Origin: an uncultured SAR116 cluster alpha proteobacterium
GTDB taxonomy: Bacteria > Pseudomonadota > Alphaproteobacteria > Puniceispirillales > Marisalimonadaceae
Length of the DNA stretch: 64,000 bases
Assembly: GCA_902616615.1 (NCBI GenBank)
Contig: CACMTN010000003.1
Span: 53,708 to 117,707 of the forward strand
Direction: 5' to 3'
Part shown: piece by piece, positions 19,582 to 29,251 of the stretch
Layout: each line of letters starts with the position of its first letter
How positions within the stretch are numbered: position 1 is the first letter of the stretch
Program-made: the position numbers and the translations under genes
Notes under the pieces: generated by a model
The model's database searches: none
Seen by the model: the letters and a program-made list of their open reading frames with translations, nothing else
Told to the model about the DNA's origin: nothing

Positions 19582-20267
19582 AATTTTTTATCCAATTTAC
19601 TGATAAATATTCCTGCTAAAATACCAAAAAGTCCTGATAAGATTATCCAGAAATTTATATCTAAATTTTTAAAAATAAGCGCTGAAATTCCTGCCGTAAT
19701 TACTGTAATAAGAGTTGATTTGGATTTAATCATTGGAACAATTATGGCAATAAAGGTAAGTGGAATAATGAATTGTAAATCCAAAAATTCTGGTAAATCA
19801 TTACCTATTAAAACACCAAATAATGTAGAAATTTGCCAAGATACAAATAACGTGATACCAGAACCCAAGAGATGATAGTGAAGTATAGGGTTTTCTGAGT
19901 GGTTTATAAATTTTCTAATTGAAACAGCATAAGCTTCGTCAGTGAGTAAATAAGCAAGCATCACTCGCCAACTTACAGATAATTTATTTAAATATTCTAT
20001 CATTGAAATACTATACAATAGATGCCTTGAATTAATTGCTCCCACAGTTGCGACTATAACTCCAAATGGAGTGGAATTTGATAGAAGTTGAACAAATGCT
20101 ATCTGACTAGCTCCTCCAAAAATAATTGAGGACATCAGCAGAGCTTGAAAGAAAGTTAGACCACTTTCAATAGCCATAACTCCATATATAATTCCAAAGG
20201 GGAAAACACCTAATTGTATTGGTAGCTCTTCAAGAACACCTTGTTTAAATATTTGCAATTTTTTCAT
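19578..20267 (-). CDS. azlC: AzlC family branched-chain amino acid exporter subunit
   Basis: PFGIIYGVMAIESGLTFFQALLMSSIIFGGASQIAFVQLL...INSRHLLYSIS...TDEAYAV. Confidence 0.88.
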   Translation of the reverse strand: MKKLQIFKQGVLEELPIQLGVFPFGIIYGVMAIESGLTFFQALLMSSIIFGGASQIAFVQLLSNSTPFGVIVATVGAINSRHLLYSISMIEYLNKLSVSWRVMLAYLLTDEAYAVSIRKFINHSENPILHYHLLGSGITLFVSWQISTLFGVLIGNDLPEFLDLQFIIPLTFIAIIVPMIKSKSTLITVITAGISALIFKNLDINFWIILSGLFGILAGIFISKLDKKL

Positions 20268-20357
20268 AACATTTATTATAAACTTTTTATGATTAACAAA
20301 ACTGATATATAATTATACTTTTAAAAATTATAAACCCAAAATTTAGAGAATTAAAAT

Positions 20358-21011
20358 TTGTTAAAATCTGAACGAGCAAAATTTATAGTGGAGTTTTTGG
20401 AACAAACATATCCAAGCACGCCAGTTCCACTTAACAATAAAAATGTTTTTGAGCTTTTAGTTGCTGTATTGCTTAGTGCACAATGTACAGATGAACGTGT
20501 AAATAAAGTAACTCCCTCATTATTCAAAATTGCCGACAATCCTTTTGATATGGAAAAAATTCCTGTTGAAAAGATTTATAAAATTATAAGGCCATGTGGG
20601 CTTGCTCCACAAAAATCCAAAGCTATTTCAAATCTTTCTAAAATTCTCGTTAGCAAATTTGATGGTATTGTTCCCAAGGATTTGGTTGAATTGGAGAAAT
20701 TGCCAGGTGTTGGTCACAAAACGGCAAGTGTGGTAATATCTCAAGGATTTGGCATACCAGCTTTTCCAGTAGATACACACATTCATAGGCTTGCTCAGAG
20801 ATGGGGTTTAACTAGCGGAAAAAATGTCAAAACAACCGAGACTGATTTAAAACGATTATTTCCTAAAGAGAAATGGAATAAGCTTCATTTACAAATAATA
20901 TTTTATGGGCGTCAATTTTGTTCTGCATGGAGTTGTGACGGGACAATTTGTAAAATATGTACAACTTGTTACCCAAAAAGAAAAAAACCTGTCAGAACTA
21001 AGAAAAGTTAA
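20358..21011 (+). CDS. nth: Endonuclease III (TTG start)
   Basis: LLSAQCTDERVNKVTP...LPGVGHKTASVV...PVDTHIHRLAQRWGLT...C-x6-C-x2-C-x5-C FeS cluster. Confidence 0.93.
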   Translation: MLKSERAKFIVEFLEQTYPSTPVPLNNKNVFELLVAVLLSAQCTDERVNKVTPSLFKIADNPFDMEKIPVEKIYKIIRPCGLAPQKSKAISNLSKILVSKFDGIVPKDLVELEKLPGVGHKTASVVISQGFGIPAFPVDTHIHRLAQRWGLTSGKNVKTTETDLKRLFPKEKWNKLHLQIIFYGRQFCSAWSCDGTICKICTTCYPKRKKPVRTKKS

Positions 21012-21013
21012 AA

Positions 21014-22534
21014 CTATATAAGTTGAAGTTGATTATTTCTTTTTGTTGATTTTTTTCTTGTTCTACTTCCTAAATTTTTAAAAACTATGTTTGAATTTTT
21101 TCTATACCCCTCTTTTTTAAATATAGATGATAGTTTTATTTTTGCATCTCTTATTGCAGTAGCATGATCAACAATTGGTTTAGGATAATCTTTTCCAATT
21201 AAACAATTAACATTTACTTGTGTCTTCAGATCCATTTTCCAGGGCTCATGAACCCACATTTTTGGAACATTTTTAAGTTCAAAAACCCATCTTTTTATAA
21301 ATTCGCCATTAACGTCATGATCTATTGATTGCTTTATTGGGTTATATATTCTTAATGTGTTTATACCTGTTACTCCAGATTGCATTTGCAATTGGCTGTA
21401 ATGAATTCCTGGCTCATAATCTGTAAAGGTCTGAGCTAAATGGTGTCCCGTTTTTTTCCAATCAAGCCAAAGATCATAACTTGCAAAACTTACCAACATT
21501 GCCCTCATTCTGAAGGTAATCCATCCATTGTAATTTAAACTTCTCATGCAAGCATCTATAAAAGGATAGCCAGTCAGCCCCTCTTTCCATGCTTTATAAT
21601 ATTCTAAATTCATATCATCCTTTCTCAATTCATTATAAAAAGGATGCATACAAGAAAATTCTATTGAAGGTTGAGTTTCTAATTTTTGAATGAAATGGCA
21701 CCTCCACGAGAGACGAGATTTAATTGCATTTAGGTTTTTATTACAAATTTTTTTATTATTTTGTAGGGAGTTATTTTTTTTTAAATTCAATAGTTTTATT
21801 ATTTCTTTTGAAGAGATAGTCCCCCAAGTCAAATGAGGAGAAATGCGAGAGCATGTTTTTTCAGATATTCCTGGTTTGGAAATATTAAATAAATAATTTT
21901 TACTTCTATCATTAATAAAACTTTTTATTATTTTGAGAGCTTCATCTCTACCACCTTTTTGAACTTTACCTGTAAAATCATTTTTAAAAATAGGACTATC
22001 TTTTTTAGGTATGGATCCAACTTTAATTCCTTTAATAGGAACTAAAGAGATAGGTTTAGGAATCAAATTTTCTTTCATTCTGAGATTTCTAATTTTTAAC
22101 CAATCATCTCGATTTTTCAGATTTCTAACTGTACCGTTAGTGGGATGTTCTATTAATGAAACATTATTTTCTTTACACCAATTTTTTACATTTATATCCC
22201 TATCATAAGTCCATCTGTTTCCTGTTTCTTCATGTGCATATATAGAAATAATACTAAATTGGGTTAATAAATTATTAAAAACTTCTATAACAGATCCTGT
22301 GCGTAAAATTAAAGATTGGCCAATTTTTTTTAGGTCGTTTCTTAGCACTATCAAACTGTCATGAATAAAACACCAATGTCTTCTATTAGAAAAAGGTTGT
22401 TTCCAATATTCATCTTCCACTATATAAATTGGTAATATAGGTTTTAAGGTTTTTGAAGCTTCAAATAATGGTCTGTGGTCAGTAATTCTCAAGTCTCTCT
22501 TAAACCATACTATTAGTACTTCAGATTTTTGCAT
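21014..22534 (-). CDS. Cryptochrome/photolyase family protein
   Basis: VWFKRDLRITDHRPL...SRISPHLTWGTIS...WRCHFIQKLE...DWKKTGHHLAQTFTDYEPGIHYSQLQMQSG...NTLRIYNPIKQS. Confidence 0.9.
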   Translation of the reverse strand: MQKSEVLIVWFKRDLRITDHRPLFEASKTLKPILPIYIVEDEYWKQPFSNRRHWCFIHDSLIVLRNDLKKIGQSLILRTGSVIEVFNNLLTQFSIISIYAHEETGNRWTYDRDINVKNWCKENNVSLIEHPTNGTVRNLKNRDDWLKIRNLRMKENLIPKPISLVPIKGIKVGSIPKKDSPIFKNDFTGKVQKGGRDEALKIIKSFINDRSKNYLFNISKPGISEKTCSRISPHLTWGTISSKEIIKLLNLKKNNSLQNNKKICNKNLNAIKSRLSWRCHFIQKLETQPSIEFSCMHPFYNELRKDDMNLEYYKAWKEGLTGYPFIDACMRSLNYNGWITFRMRAMLVSFASYDLWLDWKKTGHHLAQTFTDYEPGIHYSQLQMQSGVTGINTLRIYNPIKQSIDHDVNGEFIKRWVFELKNVPKMWVHEPWKMDLKTQVNVNCLIGKDYPKPIVDHATAIRDAKIKLSSIFKKEGYRKNSNIVFKNLGSRTRKKSTKRNNQLQLI

Positions 22535-22754
22535 GTTTAGCTTTACGACCGTAGACTCTTTCTCTCCAAACTTGAAAACTCGTCTTTTTTAAACTTGACC
22601 TCATTATTTTTATAACTTCTTTTTCACTTAAATTAGTTTGTAACTTAATGGAGTCAAAACTTGTTTTATCACACCATGCCATTTCAATAATACTATTTAC
22701 ATCATAACCATTATTATTTGTTTTCATTTCATTTTGATCCTGTTTCTTCTGCAT
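22521..22754 (-). CDS. TIGR03643 family protein
   Basis: [53 protein letters not shown]. Confidence 0.85.
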   Translation of the reverse strand: MQKKQDQNEMKTNNNGYDVNSIIEMAWCDKTSFDSIKLQTNLSEKEVIKIMRSSLKKTSFQVWRERVYGRKAKHAKI

Positions 22755-22867
22755 TTTTCACTACAATACTTAACTTCGTCCCAAACTCTTTGCCATTTCT
22801 TTCTCCATGTGAATGGTTTTTTGCAAACAATGCAAATTTTGGTGGGTAAATTTTCTTTTTTAATCAT
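22724..22867 (-). CDS. DUF2256 zinc-finger-like small protein (47 aa), absent from ORF track
   Basis: Own translation: [47 protein letters not shown]; CxxC...Cxxx[21 protein letters not shown]; overlaps TIGR03643 gene by 31 nt. Confidence 0.88.
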   Translation of the reverse strand: MIKKENLPTKICIVCKKPFTWRKKWQRVWDEVKYCSEKCRRNRIKMK

Positions 22868-22879
22868 ATAAGTTCTCTT

Positions 22880-23350
22880 TTAGTTATTATCAATATCTGT
22901 TGTCTTAACTAAAAGAGCTGTATGTAGACCTGAAGCAGCTATCTTACCAGAAGAAGAATATAATCTACCTTCTATAGAAACTATCTGTTTACCTAATTTG
23001 ATAATTTTAGCACTACCAAATACTTTCCCTTCAAATAATGGTCTATGAAAAGTTATATGAATATCTGTTGTGCTAGGTAAATATTCGTCTTTTGTTAAAA
23101 TATTTACACTTATGGATGTAATTTCATCTATTGCACTTGCAATCATTCCACCTTGAACAGAGTTAAATGGATTTAAACATTGTTTTGAAAATTCAAGTTC
23201 ATATTTATAAAACCCATCCTCTAAATTCAAAAATTTCGTATTTAAAAATTTATGAGTTCCACCTGAATTAGCTCTTTGTAGTGATTTTTCTAAACTTTTA
23301 TCTTTCACATTAATTACCTTTTTTATAAGTTTATTATAATGTTTAATCAT
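22880..23350 (-). CDS. PaaI-type hotdog-fold thioesterase
   Basis: NPFNSVQGGMIASAIDEITSISVN...TDIHITFHRPL. Confidence 0.8.
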   Translation of the reverse strand: MIKHYNKLIKKVINVKDKSLEKSLQRANSGGTHKFLNTKFLNLEDGFYKYELEFSKQCLNPFNSVQGGMIASAIDEITSISVNILTKDEYLPSTTDIHITFHRPLFEGKVFGSAKIIKLGKQIVSIEGRLYSSSGKIAASGLHTALLVKTTDIDNN

Positions 23351-23396
23351 TTTAAAAAAAGTAGATATTGTAACAATAAGCTTTAAAGGAGGATTT

Positions 23397-23687
23397 ATGC
23401 CTAAAGGTTATTTTTTGAGTGCGCACCGCTCACCAGCGGATCCTGAAAAAAGACAAGCATATCTTGATCTTGCTGGACCTGCCATTTTAAAAGGTAATGG
23501 TAAAATTTTAGCTAGCACTAATGATGTAGATGCTCACGAAAATGGGGTGTCTGAACAAACTGTACTAGTTGAATTTGAGAGTCTGGAAAAAGCAAAAGAT
23601 TTTTATTATGGTTCTGACTATCAACTAGCATTAAAAGCCCTTGATGGTGGTGCAGACAGAGATATTAGAATTTTTGAAGGCAAGTAA
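23397..23687 (+). CDS. DUF1330-like protein
   Basis: GYFLSAHRSPADPEKRQAYLDLAGPAI...VLVEFESLEKAKDFYYGSDYQLALKAL. Confidence 0.8.
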   Translation: MPKGYFLSAHRSPADPEKRQAYLDLAGPAILKGNGKILASTNDVDAHENGVSEQTVLVEFESLEKAKDFYYGSDYQLALKALDGGADRDIRIFEGK

Positions 23688-23701
23688 TTTAAAAAAAATA
23701 A

Positions 23702-24598
23702 TTACTTTTGGTTTGTCATTCTGTCATAAGTTTTAAACAAAGATTGATTTCCATTTTTTCCTTCATTATGCGCTCGTGATCCTAAATAAAGAGTTTGAAC
23801 TAGAGATAAGCCTGGTAAGGGAACACCACTCTCAAAGGCAGCCTCACTTGCTAATCTTAAATCTTTTAGTTGTAAATCTATTCTGAACCCTGCTTGATCA
23901 TTTTTATCAATTACTTGATTACCTAAATTCTCTAACATCCACGAATTAGCTGATCCACCCATAAGAGTTTCTCTTAAAAGATTTAAATTACCACCCTTAG
24001 ATTTACATAAAGCAAATGCCTCACACATAGCTTGAATATGTGAGCCAACCATAATTTGGTTACACATTTTAAAAATTTGACCCATACCAGATTTTCCAGC
24101 ATAAATTACATTCTTCCCGAAACAACTAAGTATATTTACAGATTTTTTAAAAGCATCTTTCTTACCCCCTACCATAATTGACAAGTTTGCATTCTGGGCT
24201 CCTTTTACACCCCCACTTACTGGGGCATCTAAAAACTCAACTTGCAGTTTTTGCAGAAGTTTACCTATATTTATTGCAGATGATGATGAAATCGTACTCA
24301 TATCTATTACTGTTGTGCCAGGCTTTAAGTAAGAATTTATTCCTGTACGATCGTTAAAAACACTTTCAACATCATTTGTGTCTGGCAGAATAGATATTAT
24401 AAAATTATTATTTGCTATAGCTCTTAAATTGTTTACAGCTTTAATTTTTTCTTTTTCTAATCTTTTTGTAATCTTTGGATTAATATCATATACTTTAACA
24501 TCATAACCCTGCTTTACTAAATTTTTTAGCATTGGCAATCCCATGTTACCTGCACCAATGAAACCAATTGACTGATTAGTCTTATCCTTAGCCTTCAT
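23702..24598 (-). CDS. 3-hydroxyisobutyrate dehydrogenase family NAD(P)-dependent oxidoreductase
   Basis: IGFIGAGNMGLPMLKNL...DAPVSGGVKGAQNANLSIMVGG. Confidence 0.9.
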   Translation of the reverse strand: MKAKDKTNQSIGFIGAGNMGLPMLKNLVKQGYDVKVYDINPKITKRLEKEKIKAVNNLRAIANNNFIISILPDTNDVESVFNDRTGINSYLKPGTTVIDMSTISSSSAINIGKLLQKLQVEFLDAPVSGGVKGAQNANLSIMVGGKKDAFKKSVNILSCFGKNVIYAGKSGMGQIFKMCNQIMVGSHIQAMCEAFALCKSKGGNLNLLRETLMGGSANSWMLENLGNQVIDKNDQAGFRIDLQLKDLRLASEAAFESGVPLPGLSLVQTLYLGSRAHNEGKNGNQSLFKTYDRMTNQK

Positions 24599-24829
24599 AT
24601 ATTATTCTTCCACAATTTAAGTTTAATTTTACTGACAAAAACTAGTATTATTTATAATAAAGATTACATTTATAATCCAATTGAATCTTAAAATATCAAC
24701 CTCCAATTTAATTGTAAATATGTAAGTAGATCCAAACATTTAACATGCTAATTGTAATGACTTGAAATAGTTGCCTAAAAATGTATCATTTTAATATTGT
24801 ATCAGTAATAATGTATATGGGGGTGTTGC

Positions 24830-25129
24830 ATGAAGGATACAAAACAATCCTTGTCTGAATTGTGGGCGCTTCTTAGAAATAAGGAAAAAGAGTTTGGACT
24901 AGACAATCTTTCCCTAATAGAACGAGAGATATTTCAAGGAATATTAAATCTTCAAGGTAAAAACGAAAAAATTAGTCTTGACATTATTTTAAAAAATTGT
25001 CCTCATCCAAGAGCAACTTTCTTTAGATGTTTTAAGAAACTACGTTATGAAGAAATTATAGAAGTTACAAAAGATGTTAATGATTCTAGGAAATCGTTTG
25101 TCAATGTTAAACCAAAATTTTTGTATTAA
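24830..25129 (+). CDS. Small winged-HTH-like putative regulator
   Basis: LSLIEREIFQGILNL...ISLDIILKNCPHPRATFFRCFKKLRYEEIIEVTKD; lies just upstream of the porin gene. Confidence 0.55.
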   Translation: MKDTKQSLSELWALLRNKEKEFGLDNLSLIEREIFQGILNLQGKNEKISLDIILKNCPHPRATFFRCFKKLRYEEIIEVTKDVNDSRKSFVNVKPKFLY

Positions 25130-25178
25130 TCGATGAGAACTAAATTTAAATTATAAAAATACTACAATGTTGCACAAA

Positions 25179-25259
25179 TATCACATGAATTGATAAAAAT
25201 ATCAATGTGATACTTATTTGGCTTTAAAAAGAGCGTTATTTAAGATATCAATATGATAC
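25179..25259. promoter_or_regulatory. Three related dyad-like sites upstream of porin
   Basis: TATCACATGAATTGATA (25179), TATCAATGTGATAC (25200), TATCAATATGATAC (25246); the last two are direct repeats 46 bp apart. Confidence 0.5.
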
Positions 25260-25290
25260 CGAACGTTGCGTATCCCCGTAATTTTTGGGA

Positions 25291-25319
25291 GGCGCCATCA
25301 TTAACCATATTTTGGCGCC
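25291..25319 (+). promoter_or_regulatory. Leader hairpin in porin 5' region
   Basis: GGCGCCA (25291-25297) ... TGGCGCC (25313-25319), 7-bp GC-rich stem, 15-nt loop. Confidence 0.5.
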
Positions 25320-25354
25320 GACTTTTAAACTTTAACGCTTTTAAGGAGATTATA

Positions 25355-26335
25355 ATGCGTAAATTACTTTTAGGTACAACAGCTTTAGCTGCTGCTGCCA
25401 CTCTTACAGCAAACACTGCTCTTGCAGACGTTTCTATAACTGGTGCTGCAGAATTTAAGTATTTGTCAAGAAGTTCAAATGACAATGCTAAAGATGGTAC
25501 AACAATGACTTCTGATAATGAACTTACAATCACAATGACACAAAAGACTGATTCTGGTCTAGATCTAACATATAGAATAGATTTTGATGCAGATCCAGGT
25601 GAAGATGCAGCTTTGCCTGTTGATGAGTCATCATTAGCAATTGCTGGTGGTTTTGGTAAAATCGTATTAGGCTTTGACGATGATGCTGCTGATGCTTACA
25701 ACATTGATGAAATGGATTTAATTGCAGAAGAGCCAACAATTTCTATAACTTCTGCTTCTATTGGATCATCTTCATCAATTTCATCCGATGATGAAAATAA
25801 AGTAGCTTATCATCTTCCTGCAATGGGTGGATTAACAGCTGGTATTTCTCACACTGACCGTACGGCAGCTGGTGGAACAGACACAACTTCTTACGGTGCT
25901 AAGTACGCTATGTCAGCAGCTGGTGCATCAATCACATTGGGTTATGCAGCTGTTCAGGATGAGAATGCAACACAGGATGTTGACATGGAAAACATGGGTA
26001 TGAAGATCGTATCCGGTGATGTATCTGTAATTATCTCTCAAGGTTCATACGAAGCTCTAGATGAAGACAGAGAAAACCAAGGTGCTTCAATATCATACAC
26101 AATGCCAAATGGTATGGTAATTGGTGCTTTTACATTTAAATCAGAAGATGATTTAGATGTTGGTGAAGAATATACAACAGCTGGTGCTGAAGTTCAGTAC
26201 ACAATTGCTTCTGGATTAAAAGCAACTATAAGTGTTACTGACTATGACTATAAAGTTATTGCTGGAAACCACGAGGGATCGCCTAGTGCTGATTCAGGTA
26301 CAGCAACACAACTTACAATTGGGGCATCATTCTAA
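25355..26335 (+). CDS. Gram-negative porin
   Basis: RBS AAGGAG then ATG at 25355; signal peptide MRKLLLGTTALAAAATLTANTALA; GGFGKIVLGFDD..., C-terminal aromatic LTIGASF. ORF-track start at 25253 is over-extended. Confidence 0.9.
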   Translation: MRKLLLGTTALAAAATLTANTALADVSITGAAEFKYLSRSSNDNAKDGTTMTSDNELTITMTQKTDSGLDLTYRIDFDADPGEDAALPVDESSLAIAGGFGKIVLGFDDDAADAYNIDEMDLIAEEPTISITSASIGSSSSISSDDENKVAYHLPAMGGLTAGISHTDRTAAGGTDTTSYGAKYAMSAAGASITLGYAAVQDENATQDVDMENMGMKIVSGDVSVIISQGSYEALDEDRENQGASISYTMPNGMVIGAFTFKSEDDLDVGEEYTTAGAEVQYTIASGLKATISVTDYDYKVIAGNHEGSPSADSGTATQLTIGASF

Positions 26336-26355
26336 TTGCTTTAATAATATCTTAG

Positions 26356-26380
26356 AAAAGGCGACTTCGGTCGCCTTTTT
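26356..26380 (+). terminator. Intrinsic terminator after porin
   Basis: AAAAGGCGAC-TTCG-GTCGCCTTTTT, UUCG tetraloop stem and T-tract. Confidence 0.92.
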
Positions 26381-26443
26381 CTTTCTTAATATTCATTTTT
26401 TTTGAATAGATTTGAAGCAAAAATTATTCTAGAGTTAATTTAA

Positions 26444-27019
26444 ATGATTAATAAGCTTTTTGACAATCTTATTTCTAACGCGATTGTATTAATAGTTTAC
26501 GTTATAACTTTATTATTATGGAACTTTAATTTTGATTTTGAAAGTCTATTGTCTTACGTATTTTTTCCATTTGGGATAATAATCTTAGGCTATCTTTTTT
26601 TTGGCAATAAAATTATTTATGCATTCATTTCTGGACATATAATTTATTTTTTTATATGTAATAGTTATAATCTAAACTTATATCTCCCTAATTATTTGTT
26701 CTCATCTATTTCGTATATAATTTGCGTACCTGTTACATTATTTATGTTTAAAGTTTTAAATTTTACAGTAGGAGTAGGAAACATTTATATACTTGACAAA
26801 ACAAACATTTATCACGTCTTGTTAATAACTTTATTTGTTTCAGTTATATTTTTTATCTTAGTTATCAGTTTTGGTCTATTTAATAAAACATCGATCTTAA
26901 GTGTTAATTTTATATTAGGTAATTTAATAGGTGGATCACTATTAATAATCTTACTAAAAATTTTAGTAATTATTTCAAATTTTTTTAGAAAACTGTTTCG
27001 GTTTTACATTAGATTTTAA
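26444..27019 (+). CDS. Hypothetical multi-TM protein
   Basis: Intact 191-aa ORF, about 6 TM segments. Confidence 0.5.
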   Translation: MINKLFDNLISNAIVLIVYVITLLLWNFNFDFESLLSYVFFPFGIIILGYLFFGNKIIYAFISGHIIYFFICNSYNLNLYLPNYLFSSISYIICVPVTLFMFKVLNFTVGVGNIYILDKTNIYHVLLITLFVSVIFFILVISFGLFNKTSILSVNFILGNLIGGSLLIILLKILVIISNFFRKLFRFYIRF

Positions 27020-27491
27020 GATCTAATCTTGGTTTCCAAAACGGACGGAACAATTCAATTTTTGGACAACGATTCATTACAACTTTTAAACCTGCATTTT
27101 CAGCGAGACGAGCCGCTTCGTGATTAACAACACCAATTTGACCCCATAAAACTTTTGCACCAATCTCAATTGCTTCTTCAGCTATACTATATAAATCTTC
27201 TGATCTTCGAAATACTTCAACCATGTCAACTGGCTGATTAATTTTTTTTAAATTTGGGTAAACCTTTAAACCTCTTATTTCTTTTAATCCAGGTTTTGGG
27301 TTTACTGGTATCATATCATAGCCTGTTTCATGCAACACTCTTAGAACCCCATAGCTAAACTTTGTTTTATCAGGACTTGCTCCAACCATTGCGATAGTCT
27401 TTACAGAACTTAAAATATCTTGAAGATAATTGTCTTTATATGGTTCGTCATGATTCATATTAGTCATCTTTAATTTCCGTGAAAGTTGCAA
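27009..27491 (-). CDS. CoA-binding domain protein (YccU-like)
   Basis: KTIAMVGASPDKTKFSYGVLRVLHETGYDMIPVNP...LWGQIGVVN...NRCPKIE. Confidence 0.88.
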   Translation of the reverse strand: MQLSRKLKMTNMNHDEPYKDNYLQDILSSVKTIAMVGASPDKTKFSYGVLRVLHETGYDMIPVNPKPGLKEIRGLKVYPNLKKINQPVDMVEVFRRSEDLYSIAEEAIEIGAKVLWGQIGVVNHEAARLAENAGLKVVMNRCPKIELFRPFWKPRLDLKI

Positions 27492-27834
27492 TATCAGATT
27501 TTAATTCGTGTGGCGCGAGTGGATCAATAAATGGATTACGATATAATTTATCATGACTTTCCACTCCTATGTCAAAAGTACAATTTGATTTAGCTCTTGC
27601 CACACATAATATTACATAACCATCATTAATTTGCCTATTATTAAGTGCAACTTGGGATTTTTGGTCAACTTTACCTTTAATTAATTTGGCAGCACACGTA
27701 ATACATCCCCCATATTGACAACCATATGGTAAGTCAAGACCAAGTGCGCGTAATTCTAATAATAAAGGTCTATTACCTTTAACCTCATATGTGCTGTTAT
27801 TACGATTTGCTATTGTAATTTTCTTCATAGCCAA
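27460..27834 (-). CDS. Plant-type 2Fe-2S ferredoxin
   Basis: LDLPYGCQYGGCITCAAKLIKG...VILCVARAKSNC. Confidence 0.88.
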   Translation of the reverse strand: MAMKKITIANRNNSTYEVKGNRPLLLELRALGLDLPYGCQYGGCITCAAKLIKGKVDQKSQVALNNRQINDGYVILCVARAKSNCTFDIGVESHDKLYRNPFIDPLAPHELKSDIATFTEIKDD

Positions 27835-29180
27835 ATATCACTTGTACAGTCACCCCCTGGATAACGACTTTCGTGACAACGACTTGGACCATTTGGTTCA
27901 TCACCAAAGTTTACAACAAAATCATTATTTATTTTCATACCACCATTTTCCACATCACAGTCGATCATGAGCATTACACCACCTTTGGTTCTAATTTCTG
28001 GATAAAATTGATTATCCCAAGTTGAAAAAAGTGATGTAGTTACATACATCCTTTTCCCATCTAAAGATAATTGATACATCTGTGGACCCCCAGCAACTTT
28101 AACCCCATTTACTATTGGCGCTTTTCCCAAAAGACCACCCATCCAAACTTGACCAGTTAAAACTGGTTTGTGTGGGTCTGTAATATTATATTGTCTCATA
28201 TCACCATGAAGCCAATTGTTAATATAAAGATATTTATCATCCATAGACACTAAAAGAGCTGACATTACCCCTGGTATTGGAATGGGCCAATCTGAATGAG
28301 GCTCATTGTCAATGTCTATAATCTTTTCCCATTCCCAATTTCCATTTTCAGACTTCCAAAAATGTATTACATTTGCGCTTAAGGCTGCACCACAAAATCC
28401 ATGACTACTATTGGGGTTATGTAAAAATTTAACCTCTAAAGGTATTAGGCCATCTTCTCCTAAATACATTGTTTGAATTGGCTTTTTTTTCTTAAAATCC
28501 CAAATATGTATTCTTCTTCCATATTTAAGATGGCCAACTTCTTCAAGATCAAAACCTGGCATAAATGTGTTTGGAGCCGCCCATTCTGAACTAACCATTA
28601 CATTATGGCGTGGCTGATACCAAAAGTCATAACTAAATGGTATATCTCCCATCGAATTTTCCCAACGTCCTATAATTTCAAAATCTTTGTTAAGATGTAG
28701 ATAACCTCCTGGAGCCTCACCTTTAGCGTCTCCTAGAAAAGAGATGATTATTTCCGAACCCAAACAATGAACAGTATGAGGTCCTGATAAATTGGTTTTG
28801 GACTTAATTTCTGAACCTTGGATAACTTTATATAAGTTGGGTGCTTTTGGATTTGTTGCAGTATCAACAACATAAATATTATTAGATCTAACACCAGGAA
28901 CAATTAAATATTTTCTACTCATACTATTATCATCATGGCAAGATGAACATGCGTTCCACCCCATATGGTGAAGTTCATCTCCTATTCCTGGCATTTCTAG
29001 TCTATGTATTACTTTTGAGTAATTTTCACTATTTGGGTCAACATCAACTGTAGCTAAATAATCAGGTTTTTGAATACCAGTTCCAGTATAAATAGCTATG
29101 GTGTAAAGTAATTTTTCACTTGGTGCTCTAATTGCCTCTGAAGGACTTGCGTACCCTGGACCACAACATAATCCTTCCAT
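27825..29180 (-). CDS. Selenium-binding protein 56 family (methanethiol oxidase-like)
   Basis: CCGPGYASPSEAIRAPSEKLLY...HHMGWNACSSCHDD...GPHTVHCLG...SRYPGGDCTSDIW. Confidence 0.9.
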   Translation of the reverse strand: MEGLCCGPGYASPSEAIRAPSEKLLYTIAIYTGTGIQKPDYLATVDVDPNSENYSKVIHRLEMPGIGDELHHMGWNACSSCHDDNSMSRKYLIVPGVRSNNIYVVDTATNPKAPNLYKVIQGSEIKSKTNLSGPHTVHCLGSEIIISFLGDAKGEAPGGYLHLNKDFEIIGRWENSMGDIPFSYDFWYQPRHNVMVSSEWAAPNTFMPGFDLEEVGHLKYGRRIHIWDFKKKKPIQTMYLGEDGLIPLEVKFLHNPNSSHGFCGAALSANVIHFWKSENGNWEWEKIIDIDNEPHSDWPIPIPGVMSALLVSMDDKYLYINNWLHGDMRQYNITDPHKPVLTGQVWMGGLLGKAPIVNGVKVAGGPQMYQLSLDGKRMYVTTSLFSTWDNQFYPEIRTKGGVMLMIDCDVENGGMKINNDFVVNFGDEPNGPSRCHESRYPGGDCTSDIWL

Positions 29181-29251
29181 AATTAATCTCCCAGAAATAT
29201 TGATTAATGTTTGAAAATTACAACAAAAAACCCAGAGGTAAAAGGTAATTT

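Noticed and set aside
25240-25533. Minus-strand ORF antisense to the porin start
   Set aside because: Low-complexity composition, opposite a gene with clear RBS, signal peptide and family match.
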